Of a stretch of DNA of 64,000 bases, positions 37,034-46,182 are shown one piece after another; the stretch's first letter is position 1; each line of letters starts with the position of its first letter. The notes under the pieces are model-generated. The model was not told where the DNA came from. It searched no databases and was given only the letters and a program-made list of their open reading frames with translations. The DNA comes from Vagococcus intermedius (GTDB taxonomy: Bacteria > Bacillota > Bacilli > Lactobacillales > Vagococcaceae). The stretch spans positions 1,756,164-1,820,163 of the forward strand of contig NZ_CP110232.1 of NCBI RefSeq assembly GCF_029144185.1, given 5' to 3'. Made by a program: the position numbers and the translations under genes.

Positions 37034-38215
37034 TTAGCCTTTTACAGCTAACTCTTTGTCTCCACGTTCAATGAAGAATTTAATTAGTAAGGGTGATACT
37101 AATGTTGCAATAATAATTGCAACCACAATAGCTGAATAAATACTACCTGTTACTAGATCTAAAGATTTCCCCATCTGTACAATGATTAGCGCCATTTCAC
37201 CACGTGAAACCATTCCTGCTCCAACTAACCAAGCATTATTTTTATTAATATGTGAGGCTCTAGCACTAATATAACCGCCGACCAACTTAGAAATAACTGC
37301 AGCTAATGATAATAGTACGATAAACATGGCATGTTCTTTAAAGGCTGAAAACCTAATATCCAGACCAATTGACACGAAAAATACTGGAATAAATAAAGCA
37401 TAACCAATCGTAACTACTTTATTTTCAATACGTTCTTTTGAACTATGATTAGATAAAATCAGACCCATAAAGAAAGCCCCAATTACATCACTCATACCTA
37501 ATACTTCTGATAAAACAGCAAAAGTAAAACATAAAACTAAGGCAATGGATGTTTCTCCTTCTGTTGCAACAATTCTTTTAGTCCATTTCAACAGTGGTTT
37601 TACCATATATTTTGCAAATACATAAGTTAACCCAAAGAATAATAATTTTTTACCTAAAAGATCCCAAAAGAAAGCGCCATTCAAGGCAAAATCACCTTCC
37701 ATATTGATAAATGTTGCAAAAATACTCACCAACAAGACTACTACAATATCATCCACTACTGCTGCCCCTAAAATAATTGAACCTTCTTCAGAATCGAGAC
37801 GGCGATAATCTCTCAAAACTTGGACTGAAATACTAACAGAGGTTGCACTAAAGACAATTCCTAAGAATAAAGAGCTTAGCCAAGATAAATTAAAGAGTGA
37901 TCCAACAATCGCACATAAAATTAAAGGAAAAATAATTCCTGTTACGGCAACTGATACTGAGGGTTTCATATATTTTTTCAGCAAGCCTAAATCACTTTCA
38001 AGTCCTGCTAAGAACATTAATAAAATGACTCCTATCTGTGAAAACATATGAATTAAATCTGTTGGCTGAACGATACTCAACATTGCAGGCCCTAAGATAA
38101 TCCCTACTAATAATTCTCCTATTACAGCTGGTATTCCGATTAAATTACAAAGATGTCCAGCCAATTTCGTCCCTATTAAGATTGCAATCAACGCAATCAA
38201 TAATTCTTCTAACAT
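37034..38215 (-). CDS. CPA2 family cation/proton antiporter (NapA/KefB-like)
   Basis: 393 residues, about 12-13 membrane helices. Seen are GELLVGIILGPAML, LMFLAGLESDLGLLKKY, GAAVVDDIVVVLLVS with the paired aspartates of electrogenic CPA2 antiporters, and GMVSRGEMALII. There is no C-terminal RCK domain, so it resembles NapA of Enterococcus hirae. ATG at 38215 follows AAAGGA by eight bases; the upstream start at 38239 lies before that site. It precedes arcA on the same strand but ends in its own terminator; Na+/H+ or K+/H+ exchange during alkalisation by ammonia would fit, as inference. Confidence 0.88.
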   Translation of the reverse strand: MLEELLIALIAILIGTKLAGHLCNLIGIPAVIGELLVGIILGPAMLSIVQPTDLIHMFSQIGVILLMFLAGLESDLGLLKKYMKPSVSVAVTGIIFPLILCAIVGSLFNLSWLSSLFLGIVFSATSVSISVQVLRDYRRLDSEEGSIILGAAVVDDIVVVLLVSIFATFINMEGDFALNGAFFWDLLGKKLLFFGLTYVFAKYMVKPLLKWTKRIVATEGETSIALVLCFTFAVLSEVLGMSDVIGAFFMGLILSNHSSKERIENKVVTIGYALFIPVFFVSIGLDIRFSAFKEHAMFIVLLSLAAVISKLVGGYISARASHINKNNAWLVGAGMVSRGEMALIIVQMGKSLDLVTGSIYSAIVVAIIIATLVSPLLIKFFIERGDKELAVKG

Positions 38216-38404
38216 ACATTCATTCCTTTCAAAAGACAAAAAAATAGACCACTACACTTTCCTCTTTCTTCCCGCCCTTTGAAGAAAAAACCTTGAAAGC
38301 ATAATTGCCCAACCGATAATGATATCTATTTGCCTTATTCAATTTTATAACTTCATTATGACATAAAAATCAGAAGAACTCAAAGTTTAAGCCTTTATAC
38401 AGTA

Positions 38405-38438
38405 TAAAAACAACAGTCATTTTCAAAATGACTGTTGC
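38405..38438 (-). terminator. Intrinsic terminator after the rhomboid gene
   Basis: CAACAGTCATTTT and AAAATGACTGTTG (38411-38437) pair, with TTTTTAT on the minus strand. It closes the cyclo-ligase/rhomboid unit just before the antiporter and arc genes. Confidence 0.85.
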
Positions 38439-38442
38439 TCGT

Positions 38443-39180
38443 CTAATAATATTGACGATAAACATAAATAAAACACATCAGAATAAAAAAGAAGAATGCA
38501 ATAACTGCCCTGATAGTTCGATGAATATCTTGATTTTCTTTTGCGAATTCACTACCTTTTAATGCAGGTATCGTGACAATAAAACCCAATAAAAATCCGC
38601 CAATTGCGCCACCCACATGCCCCCACATATCAATTTGACTACTAAATAAATTAAAAATCAGATTAACTAGGATCAGGGTTCCCATTTGTTTTGCCATAAA
38701 GCGAATAGCTGGTTGGTGACGATACACACGACCATAGGCTACAAAAAAAGCAAATAGACCAAATAGCGCGGTACTAGCACCTGCTGAAATCGAATTTGGT
38801 TGACTCATTGCTAAACTTAAAAGATTCCCTGTCAGACCCGATAATAGATAAATTACTAAAAAGCGAGTATGACCAATTAAGGCTTCCAGTTGGCTTCCTA
38901 AAAAATATAAAGTCACTGAATTGACTAAAAGGTGCATTAGTCCTATATGAACAAAGATTGGTGACAGTAATCGCCAATACTCGTGATGAACCATCACCAG
39001 TTCCTTGTTTAAAGCGCCAAATTCAATTAAAATACCTGATACATAAGATCCATCAAATCCAGCCCCTATTTGCCACCCTTTTATTAACATGCCTAAGAAC
39101 ACTAAAAATTGGACTGCTAACAATCCCCATACTATCCAGGGTTGGTTCTTTAATGATCCCTTAACTTTCAAACTCTCCAT
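38443..39180 (-). CDS. gluP: Rhomboid family intramembrane serine protease
   Basis: 245 residues with six or seven membrane helices. The catalytic serine lies in SAGASTALFG (family GASG/GxSx), the histidine in MWGHVGGAIGGFLLG, and the HIGLMHLLVN segment is the conserved loop HxxxHxxxN. The Gly after Ser is Thr here, a tolerated variant. Rhomboids cleave membrane segments of other proteins; substrate unknown. One base separates it from the cyclo-ligase stop, so the two are co-translated, as yqgN-yqgP in Bacillus. Confidence 0.92.
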   Translation of the reverse strand: MESLKVKGSLKNQPWIVWGLLAVQFLVFLGMLIKGWQIGAGFDGSYVSGILIEFGALNKELVMVHHEYWRLLSPIFVHIGLMHLLVNSVTLYFLGSQLEALIGHTRFLVIYLLSGLTGNLLSLAMSQPNSISAGASTALFGLFAFFVAYGRVYRHQPAIRFMAKQMGTLILVNLIFNLFSSQIDMWGHVGGAIGGFLLGFIVTIPALKGSEFAKENQDIHRTIRAVIAFFFFILMCFIYVYRQYY

Positions 39181-39181
39181 A

Positions 39182-39748
39182 CTATTCTCCTAACTCTATT
39201 CTATTATCTGTTACTAAAAATAACTTATCTACTGGCTTATCATAGCTTTCAGGTACCCAGTCTTTAATAAGCTGTTCAGGTAAAATCAAACTACACGATC
39301 TCCCCGGATAGCGTTCAAGGTATCGATCATAAAATCCTCCACCAAAACCTATTCGATAACCCTCACTATTAAAAGCAACCCCTGGTACTATGAGCAGATC
39401 TATCTCACTCGGCTCTAAGAGGTTACTTGAAGTAGGTTCTAACACACCAAATTTCGTCCTAACAAACTGAGTATCTTCTTTGATTTCAAAAAAATCCATC
39501 TGTCCATCTGAAAAAGTCTTCGGAACAGCTACGCGTTTTTTAGCATCTCTCGCCGTTGCAATAATTTCCTGAGTATCAAGCTCTAACGGCATACTGATAG
39601 TTACACCAATCACTTGTGAATCTTGCCATTCAATAGATTGATATAGTTTCTTTTTTAGAATAGACTCTAAGGCTATTTTTCTTAACGGATTATTTGCTAA
39701 TCCTTTCAATTTTGTCAAAGATTCTTTTCGCTTTTCCTTTTTTAGCAT
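39182..39748 (-). CDS. 5-formyltetrahydrofolate cyclo-ligase
   Basis: Returns 5-formyl-THF to 5,10-methenyl-THF using ATP (YqgN family). The pieces DLLIVPGVAFNSEGYRIGFGGGFYDRYLER and the N-terminal basic helix KKEKRKESL are typical; the first should be read as the phosphate/folate pocket. ATG at 39748 lies seven bases after AAAGGTGG, giving 188 residues; an upstream start at 39799 has no site. It is normally the neighbour of rpmG; here an atpE-like gene lies between. Confidence 0.92.
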   Translation of the reverse strand: MLKKEKRKESLTKLKGLANNPLRKIALESILKKKLYQSIEWQDSQVIGVTISMPLELDTQEIIATARDAKKRVAVPKTFSDGQMDFFEIKEDTQFVRTKFGVLEPTSSNLLEPSEIDLLIVPGVAFNSEGYRIGFGGGFYDRYLERYPGRSCSLILPEQLIKDWVPESYDKPVDKLFLVTDNRIELGE

Positions 39749-39864
39749 GGTACAACCACCTTTGAACCATAATAAGATTACTTTTCCATTATACCTCATA
39801 GCATGCTATTAAACAGCTTATTTGCTGTATAAAATTCGTATGACTTTACTCTAACTAATCACTT

Positions 39865-39911
39865 AATAAATAAAAAGTCAGCATAACCAGTATGCTGACT
39901 TTTTATTTATT
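39865..39911 (-). terminator. Strong intrinsic terminator after the orphan atpE
   Basis: A 21-bp perfect stem (39865-39885 with 39891-39911) with a five-base loop and AT-rich tails, effective in either direction. Confidence 0.9.
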
Positions 39912-39924
39912 AAATGATTAGCTA

Positions 39925-40122
39925 CTACATAATCATAAATGAGATCACAATTGAAATAATGGCTAACGCTTCAGCCAGTCCAATACCAATAAACATCAAA
40001 CTTTTAATTTCTTTTGTTCGCTCAGGTTGACGTGAAATATTATTCATTGCGGCTGCCACAATCAAACCATCACCAATTCCTGCTCCTAAAGCCGCTAAAC
40101 CTGCTGCAATTCCTGCTCCCAT
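39925..40122 (-). CDS. atpE: Orphan F-type ATP synthase c-subunit
   Basis: 65 residues forming a two-helix hairpin: helix 1 GLAALGAGIGDGLIVAAA, polar loop NNISRQPE (the RQPE motif binds gamma/epsilon), helix 2 FIGIGLAEALAIISIVISFMIM with the ion-binding Glu. No Gln in helix 1 and Ala after Glu suggest H+ rather than Na+ coupling. It is a few residues shorter at the N-terminus than usual. AGGAGG is seven bases before the ATG. No other atp gene is near; it has its own promoter and terminator and sits between rpmG and the cyclo-ligase. It is either a second copy or the only c-subunit, moved out of the atp operon. Confidence 0.9.
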   Translation of the reverse strand: MGAGIAAGLAALGAGIGDGLIVAAAMNNISRQPERTKEIKSLMFIGIGLAEALAIISIVISFMIM

Positions 40123-40173
40123 TGTTTAACCTCCTCTCTTATAAATTTCTAATGAGACATTAAAAACTAAAAT

Positions 40174-40203
40174 ATAATATGTTAATCTCAATACCCATCG
40201 CAA
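40174..40203 (-). promoter_or_regulatory. Candidate promoter of the orphan atpE
   Basis: On the minus strand TTGCGA (40198-40203) is followed after about 18 bases by TATTAT, roughly 50 bases before the ATG. Confidence 0.5.
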
Positions 40204-40209
40204 GATATC

Positions 40210-40235
40210 GTTATTATTAACATATGAATAATAAC
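40210..40235. promoter_or_regulatory. Perfect dyad upstream of the atpE promoter
   Basis: GTTATTATT-N8-AATAATAAC, nine-base arms, centred about 20 bases upstream of the -35 element; a likely regulator site, protein unknown. Confidence 0.5.
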
Positions 40236-40583
40236 AACAAATTATTAAAATTCTTATAATTATATAAGTTTTTTTATTTGTTTTATGATCGTTTTACGAA
40301 CAACTTTTTGCCTATTCCTCGATTTATTTGTGAATCCTGTAATTTTTTTATGATCTGAAAAAAAAAGACTAGAATCGTGTCAAATTAATCATGCATTTTT
40401 TTGTTAAACAGTCCTAAATCACTTTTTTTCCAACCTATTATGATTCTTATGCTATCACAAAATAAATAACATATGTATTTGACAAACTTTATATACATCT
40501 ATCACCTAAAAAGTCGAAAATTATGTTTTATTCTATTCTGCTTAACTATTAATTTTAACAGCCTGATTAATTTTTTATTTTTA

Positions 40584-40628
40584 TAAAAAAAACGTGCCAA
40601 AACCTTTATTAATAAGGTTTCTAGCACA
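40584..40628 (-). terminator. Intrinsic terminator after rpmG
   Basis: On the minus strand GTGC..AAACCTT pairs with AAGGTTT..GCAC (one bulge), followed by eight T. Confidence 0.75.
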
Positions 40629-40641
40629 TCTTTGTAAGTTA

Positions 40642-40791
40642 TTATTTTGTTTCGCGGTGTAAAGTAACTTTACGCTCACGTGGACAATATTTTTTAACTT
40701 CTAAACGATCAGGATTGTTACGTTTGTTTTTGTTTGATAAATAGTTACGTTCTTTACATTCTGTACATTCTAAAGTGATATGAACTCGCAT
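40642..40791 (-). CDS. rpmG: Ribosomal protein L33
   Basis: A 49-residue protein read from the minus strand: [18 protein letters not shown], ending KVTLHRETK. It keeps CTEC (C9, C12) and one later cysteine (C36) in KKYCPRERK, so the fourth zinc ligand is absent, the pattern of one of the usual L33 paralogues of enterococci. GGAGGG precedes the ATG. It lies between the penicillin-binding protein and the atpE/cyclo-ligase region, the conserved rpmG position. Confidence 0.95.
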   Translation of the reverse strand: MRVHITLECTECKERNYLSNKNKRNNPDRLEVKKYCPRERKVTLHRETK

Positions 40792-40925
40792 GTTATTCCC
40801 TCCAAGCAATTATATGTGTATGAGGTTTTACCTCACTTGCCATATAATATCATTTTTTTTGGGGAATTTCTACCCTTTAGATCAATTTTGTTAAGTAGTT
40901 CTACTTTACAAAACTGACCTCAAGG

Positions 40926-43145
40926 TTAGTTTTGCTCTTGTGACTCTGATTCCTCTTCAGCTGGTTCTCCTTCATTATCGGAATCAGCTTTCTCATCATC
41001 ATCATCACCTTGATTCCCTTCTTCATAGAAATCATAATAAGCGTCTAATATTTGAGCGGTAATAAACGAATTTTCATGACCCTGATCATCTGAAATATGA
41101 GGTAAAACAACTGAAACGGTCACTTTTGGATCATCTGATGGGGCATAAGCTATCATCGTACTGTTGTACAGCTCAATTGGATTTTCTTTATCATCTGGAT
41201 TATCTCGTGGTACTTCGGCAGTACCTGTCTTAGCAGAAGCAACATATTTAGTTCCAGCCATCCAATGTCCTGAACCATTCGCATTTACTACTTGATACAT
41301 CCCCTCATGAATAATATCATATTGTTCTTGCGTACCTATTTGAGCTAAGACCCGTGGTTCAATTTTCTTAACTAAATCACCACTACCATCTTCACCATTA
41401 TTCTCATAAATACCTTCCACAATATGGGGCGCTAGTTTTTTACCATTATTAGCAATGGTATTGACATATTGAGTCAACTGCATTGGCGTGTACGTATCAA
41501 AGTTCCCATAAGATAAATCAAGTAAGTTACCCATTCGACCATTGATCATAGTCCCATCATTTTCATAATGATTTTTAGGGGACAAACCATAACTTTCACC
41601 GGCAATATCAATTCCAGTTGGCGCTCCTAAACCAAAATCTTGGTAAGTTTTTCTTAGAATATCAAATACTTCTGTGTGATCGCCTAAGACCATATTAGGT
41701 ACGTAATCAATCCCCATCATTTTAAACGCAATCTTCATCATATAAACGTTTGAAGATTCACGTAAAGCATCCACTGCTGTCATTGGTCGTGGTCCGAAGG
41801 TAAAGACTGATTTTTTAACTGGGTCACCTTGCAACTCGATAAATTCATCCACTAAGGTCTCATTCCCTGAAATAACACCACTTTGATAGCCTGCCATAAT
41901 GGTTGCCGGTTTAACAATAGAACCGGGAGTGAAAGCTTTATTGATTGTACCTAGAGTATCGGTCTTTAATTTTTTCTCATCATGATCCAACTCAAGTCCC
42001 GCCATTGCTTTAATTGCTCCAGTCTTTGGATCACTAACAACAGCATACGCACCTTCTGAATAAACTGTTTTCCCTTGAGAAATCATCGCTTCATAATTTT
42101 CACGTAAAATCTCTTCAACTTTTTGTTGGAATTTCATATCAACCGTTAATTTTAAGTTTTTCCCTTTTTCACCTGGATAAACTTGTTTTTCACTCTTAAT
42201 TTTATTTGTCTGACTATCCATCACAATCTTAGATTGCGCCTTAGTCCCTTTAAGTACTGTTTCATATTGTTTTTCTAAATTGCTCAATCCAACACGGTCA
42301 TTTCGTGAATAACCATTTGCAACATACTTGTCACTCATCTCTTGTGGTAGACCATTCTTTTCAGAAGACACTGTTCCTAAAATACTATTCATAAAATCAT
42401 TTTGTGGATACTCGCGATCCCAATCCATTCCCGTTGATAAACCTGGTAAACTTGATCGACTTTCACCAACACTTGCAACTTCTTCCATTGTCACATCTTT
42501 ATTCTTAATTGTGACAGGTGCCATTGTATAAGCTCCACTGATTTTTTTAAATATAGCAATCGCCTTTAATTCGCTATCATCAAAATCAATCTCACTTTTT
42601 TTGACTTTTGTCACAGTATTTTGATACACAATATCAGGTTCTAGTGCTTCACCTTTAGCATTGACTGTTTCATTTTTTTTCAAACGTTCTTGAGCTTTTT
42701 CCAAATTAGGTTTATCCGCTAACCAATAATCTTTTTTATCACGTTCAGTAATATTCTCAACTGGTACATCAATTAATTTGGCTATTTTTTGAGACACCTC
42801 TTTTGTTTCAGCAGAACTCATAGATTTTTTCTTAGTATATATAATCGCTTGCTCTGCTTTATTCCCAACTAAAACATTATCCTTCGCATCATAGATGGAC
42901 CCACGTGGGGCATTCTCTTTTAAGACAAGTTGTTGAGACCATTTTATTTTACTATTAAAAAAGCTCCCATTTGCAATTTGTAAATAAGCCAATTGTACCA
43001 ACAAGGCTACAAACAGAGCAAAAACAATGAAAAATAAAAAATTCAAACGAAATGGAATTTCACTTGTATGATTTGTCTCATTTGTAGGTTGTTTTTTTGA
43101 TTTCTTTAGTAACTCTTTATATTTCTCTAGTTGTTTCTTTATCAT
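40926..43145 (-). CDS. Class B penicillin-binding protein (transpeptidase)
   Basis: 739 residues: short cytosolic N-terminus, one membrane helix (about 33-57), a dimerisation/pedestal domain (RGSIYDAKDNVL at 81-92), and a transpeptidase domain with SxxK (S409-IVK), SSN (464-466) and KTG (639-641). The tail after about 705 is very acidic (Asp/Glu/Ser), possibly outside the cell. The type fits the PBP2/PBP2B group that works with a SEDS polymerase such as the rodA of this window in elongation; a septal role is less likely without ftsL or mraY near. ATG at 43145 after GGAAGGG. Confidence 0.92.
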   Translation of the reverse strand: MIKKQLEKYKELLKKSKKQPTNETNHTSEIPFRLNFLFFIVFALFVALLVQLAYLQIANGSFFNSKIKWSQQLVLKENAPRGSIYDAKDNVLVGNKAEQAIIYTKKKSMSSAETKEVSQKIAKLIDVPVENITERDKKDYWLADKPNLEKAQERLKKNETVNAKGEALEPDIVYQNTVTKVKKSEIDFDDSELKAIAIFKKISGAYTMAPVTIKNKDVTMEEVASVGESRSSLPGLSTGMDWDREYPQNDFMNSILGTVSSEKNGLPQEMSDKYVANGYSRNDRVGLSNLEKQYETVLKGTKAQSKIVMDSQTNKIKSEKQVYPGEKGKNLKLTVDMKFQQKVEEILRENYEAMISQGKTVYSEGAYAVVSDPKTGAIKAMAGLELDHDEKKLKTDTLGTINKAFTPGSIVKPATIMAGYQSGVISGNETLVDEFIELQGDPVKKSVFTFGPRPMTAVDALRESSNVYMMKIAFKMMGIDYVPNMVLGDHTEVFDILRKTYQDFGLGAPTGIDIAGESYGLSPKNHYENDGTMINGRMGNLLDLSYGNFDTYTPMQLTQYVNTIANNGKKLAPHIVEGIYENNGEDGSGDLVKKIEPRVLAQIGTQEQYDIIHEGMYQVVNANGSGHWMAGTKYVASAKTGTAEVPRDNPDDKENPIELYNSTMIAYAPSDDPKVTVSVVLPHISDDQGHENSFITAQILDAYYDFYEEGNQGDDDDEKADSDNEGEPAEEESESQEQN

Positions 43146-43459
43146 CCAGCATACCCTTCCAATCAGGTTTTTTAAACCATATTTCTATTACTACTATTTT
43201 ACCTAACTTTTGAGTCGATAAAAAGCCTTTGTTCAAAAATTTAAAAACATTTTAAACAAAAGTTAGAAACTTTCTTATGAAGTATCTCATTTATTAAACA
43301 TTTAGGCAATCCATTTGAACAAAGAATCGCTGGTTTTTTAGTAAAATCAACTAAATAAAACAGATAAGTCTTTGTAAAAAAATATCCTACGATTTTTTTA
43401 CAAAATAACTTATCTGTTTTAGTCCTAACTAGTATAAAATAACACGAATAACGTTATTA
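43146..43459 (-). other. Intergenic stretch between thrS and the penicillin-binding protein
   Basis: About 314 AT-rich bases. The half next to thrS holds a long hairpin (43357-43420). In the rest I see no gene and no convincing promoter, though the PBP promoter must lie here. Confidence 0.5.
43357..43420 (-). terminator. Long hairpin after thrS
   Basis: AAAACAGATAAGT (43357-43369) pairs with ACTTATCTGTTTT (43408-43420), and an inner arm TTTGTAAAAAAAT pairs with ATTTTTTTACAAA. A short T-run follows on the minus strand; probable thrS terminator. Confidence 0.65.
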
Positions 43460-45409
43460 TTATTTTTGTGGACGACTGTATGACGCTACTTCATTTGTCA
43501 CTACTGCTACATATTCTTCGAGAGTCATTGAGACTGTTTCTTTGCTACCATAACGGCGAACATTCACTTCTCCTGCTTCAACTTCTTTATCCCCTACAAC
43601 TAATTGATATGGGATTTTTTGTGTTTGTGAGGCACGGATCTTATAACCCATTTTTTCGTTACGTTCATCTACTTCAAAACGTAAACCTAATTTTTCCAAT
43701 TGTCCCTTAATCTCAAAAGCATAGTCCATATGATGATCATTACTTACAGGAATAATTGTTCCTTGAACAGGCGCTAACCAAGTTGGGAAAGCTCCTTTAT
43801 ACACTTCAGTCAAGTAAGCAACAAAACGTTCCATCGTTGAGACGATACCACGGTGAATAACTACTGGACGATGATTATTTTCACCATCTTCACCCACATA
43901 TGTTAAATCAAAACGTTGTGGTAATAAGAAGTCCAGTTGAATTGTTGATAATGTTTCTTCAATTCCCATTGCTGTTTTAACTTGAACATCTAGTTTAGGT
44001 CCATAAAAGGCTGCTTCACCTTCTGCTTCAACATACTCTAAGCCCATTTCATCAACAGCTTCTTTAAGCATTTTTTGAGCTTTTTCCCACATCTCGTCAT
44101 CATCAAAATATTTTTCAGTATTTTCTGGATCACGATAACTTAAACGGAATTTATAATCTGTAATATTAAAATCTTCGTAAACAGCTACCATTAATTCTAA
44201 GGTACGTTTAAACTCATCTTTAATTTGATCTGGTCGGACAAATGTATGCCCATCATTTAAAGTCATTTCCCGAACACGTTGTAATCCTGATAACGCACCA
44301 CTCTTTTCATAACGATGCATCATACCAAGTTCAGCAATACGGATCGGAAGTTCACGGTAACTATGAACCTCATTCTTATAAACCATCATGTGGTGTGGAC
44401 AGTTCATAGGACGCAACACTAACATTTCCCCATCACCCATATCCATTGGTGGGAACATATCTTCATGATAGTGATCCCAATGTCCTGACGTCTTATAGAA
44501 TTCTACGTTGGCCATAATAGGTGTGTAAACATGTTGATAACCTAAGCTAATTTCTTTATCAGTGATATAACGATCAATTGTTCGACGAATTGTAGCGCCA
44601 TTTGGCAACCAGAATGGTAAGCCCAAACCAACATCGGCATTAGTCATAAATAGACCTAACTCTTTACCTAATTTACGGTGATCACGCTCTTTCATTTCCT
44701 CACGGAATTTAAGATAATCTTTTAAATCCTTTTTATCAAAAAAGGCTGTTCCATAAATACGTTGCATCATTTTATTATCAGAATTTCCTCTCCAATAAGC
44801 CCCAGCTACTGATAAGAGTTTGAAAACTTGGATACGACCTGTTGATGGCACATGAACTCCACGGCATAAATCAACAAAATCACCTTGATCGTAAACCGTA
44901 ATTTGTTCATCTTCAGGTAAATCTGTAATTAGTTCTACTTTATAAGGATCTTCTTTAAATAATTCCAAAGCTTCTGCTTTAGTCACTTCTTTTCTGACGA
45001 TTGGGTTGTTTTCTTTAACAATCTTCATCATTTCTTCTTCAATTTTTGGTAGGTCTTCTTCTGAAATTGGATTTTCACCATTATCAGTATCATAATAGAA
45101 ACCATTTTCAATAGCTGGTCCTACGCCAAAATGAATTGATGGGTATAAGCGACGAACTGCGTTCGCCATCAAATGTGCTGACGAATGACGTAAAATTTGT
45201 AAGGCATCTTCATGATCTGCTGTAATAATTTCAATTTCTCCATCTATTTCCAAGGGACGAATTAAGTCAACTAACTCACCATTAAATTTACCTGCTAATG
45301 CTTTTTTTGCTAAACTTTTACTAATACTTTCAGCCACATCTTTTGTTGAAATACCTGCCTCAAATTCTTTGATGGCACCATCTGGAAATGTAATTTTGAT
45401 TTCTGACAT
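43460..45409 (-). CDS. thrS: Threonyl-tRNA synthetase
   Basis: 649-residue class II synthetase charging tRNA-Thr. The N-terminal TGS domain (1-64) and the editing domain with [16 protein letters not shown] (about 75-90) are followed by the catalytic core (motif pieces [26 protein letters not shown]) and the anticodon-binding domain. AGGAGGAAATA precedes the ATG. Expression is controlled by the T-box leader just upstream, whose specifier reads as a threonine codon. Confidence 0.98.
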   Translation of the reverse strand: MSEIKITFPDGAIKEFEAGISTKDVAESISKSLAKKALAGKFNGELVDLIRPLEIDGEIEIITADHEDALQILRHSSAHLMANAVRRLYPSIHFGVGPAIENGFYYDTDNGENPISEEDLPKIEEEMMKIVKENNPIVRKEVTKAEALELFKEDPYKVELITDLPEDEQITVYDQGDFVDLCRGVHVPSTGRIQVFKLLSVAGAYWRGNSDNKMMQRIYGTAFFDKKDLKDYLKFREEMKERDHRKLGKELGLFMTNADVGLGLPFWLPNGATIRRTIDRYITDKEISLGYQHVYTPIMANVEFYKTSGHWDHYHEDMFPPMDMGDGEMLVLRPMNCPHHMMVYKNEVHSYRELPIRIAELGMMHRYEKSGALSGLQRVREMTLNDGHTFVRPDQIKDEFKRTLELMVAVYEDFNITDYKFRLSYRDPENTEKYFDDDEMWEKAQKMLKEAVDEMGLEYVEAEGEAAFYGPKLDVQVKTAMGIEETLSTIQLDFLLPQRFDLTYVGEDGENNHRPVVIHRGIVSTMERFVAYLTEVYKGAFPTWLAPVQGTIIPVSNDHHMDYAFEIKGQLEKLGLRFEVDERNEKMGYKIRASQTQKIPYQLVVGDKEVEAGEVNVRRYGSKETVSMTLEEYVAVVTNEVASYSRPQK

Positions 45410-45473
45410 ATTATTTCCTCCTAATTTAACTTATCTTTATTTTTTGAAGATCTTCAAAAAGCCACGACCAGCC

Positions 45474-45770
45474 AAATAAAAAAAGTCCTAATACTTTGTT
45501 ATTCAACAAAGTATTAGGACGACATTATCGTGGTTCCACCTAAAATTCAGTGTTACTTATAGTAACTACATTACCATAAATAACCCTCTTCAATACGCGA
45601 TAACGGAGCGACCGACTTAGTTTCGGACTAAATTCTTGAAAGTGGTCAATCATTGGGCTTATCTGGGAAAATTTCAGACTAGTTTTCCCTCTCTGATAGA
45701 TAGCAAAACAATGAAAGGTGTCTTTCTCATTGATCTTCAAATATATAACTTCATTTAACCATGAAATTAC
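45474..45770 (-). promoter_or_regulatory. T-box riboswitch, threonine specifier, upstream of thrS
   Basis: The T-box core GGTGGAACCACG is at 45529-45540, followed by a 16-bp terminator stem (45485-45500 with 45505-45520) and seven T. Stem I has AGAGAGGG; the specifier loop TTGACCACTTTC places ACC (Thr) at 45644-45646. A weak promoter TTACTA-16-TAAAAT lies at 45772-45799. Uncharged tRNA-Thr would allow read-through into thrS. Confidence 0.9.
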
Positions 45771-45812
45771 TATTTTAGCAAGCATTAACCACCTAGTAAT
45801 TCTGTTTAAATA

Positions 45813-46001
45813 TTAATCTTGAAAAGCTAAACTCTTTCCTGCTAAACCATAATTTTCTTTTTTCATATCATTGACAATAATGCTAACATTTTCACGCTTA
45901 GCACCAGTTGTTTTAACAATTGCCTCAGTAATTTCTTTTATCATGGCTGCTTTTTGTTCAGGTGTTCGACCTTCCATTAATTGGACAGTTACAATTGGCA
46001 T
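45813..46001 (-). CDS. 4-oxalocrotonate tautomerase family protein
   Basis: 62 residues beginning MPIVTVQLMEGRTPEQKAAM, with the catalytic N-terminal proline exposed after Met removal. Members catalyse keto-enol tautomerisation; no aromatic degradation genes are near, so the substrate is unknown. TAAGGAGG is seven bases before the ATG. It lies upstream of the thrS leader, same strand, without a clear terminator between. Confidence 0.9.
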   Translation of the reverse strand: MPIVTVQLMEGRTPEQKAAMIKEITEAIVKTTGAKRENVSIIVNDMKKENYGLAGKSLAFQD

Positions 46002-46182
46002 CTTGATTCCTCCTTATAATAAAGTTAAACTTATTATAAGTGAAAGTTCAAATTGACGACATAGTTTTTTCATAATTAATCTGAATATTGTGTATTTTTT
46101 AACAAAATTACTCAAATAATAACTATTTCATCATACTTTAACTAACTTTAATAAGTAAACTATTAATCAAAGGAGTGAGTCT

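Larger units (their letters stand above)
40123..40583 (-). other. Non-coding region upstream of the orphan atpE
   Basis: About 460 very AT-rich bases with no gene. Near atpE are a candidate promoter and a perfect dyad (listed separately). The remainder holds only oligo-A/T runs and no further clear structure. Confidence 0.5.

Noticed and set aside
38774-38977. Alternative minus-strand frame inside the rhomboid gene
   Set aside because: Out of frame with an intact gluP that keeps its catalytic residues; not a frameshift product.
45540-45785. 81-residue open frame on the minus strand upstream of thrS
   Set aside because: It lies wholly inside the thrS T-box leader and its sequence is explained by the conserved RNA elements; no ribosome binding site.
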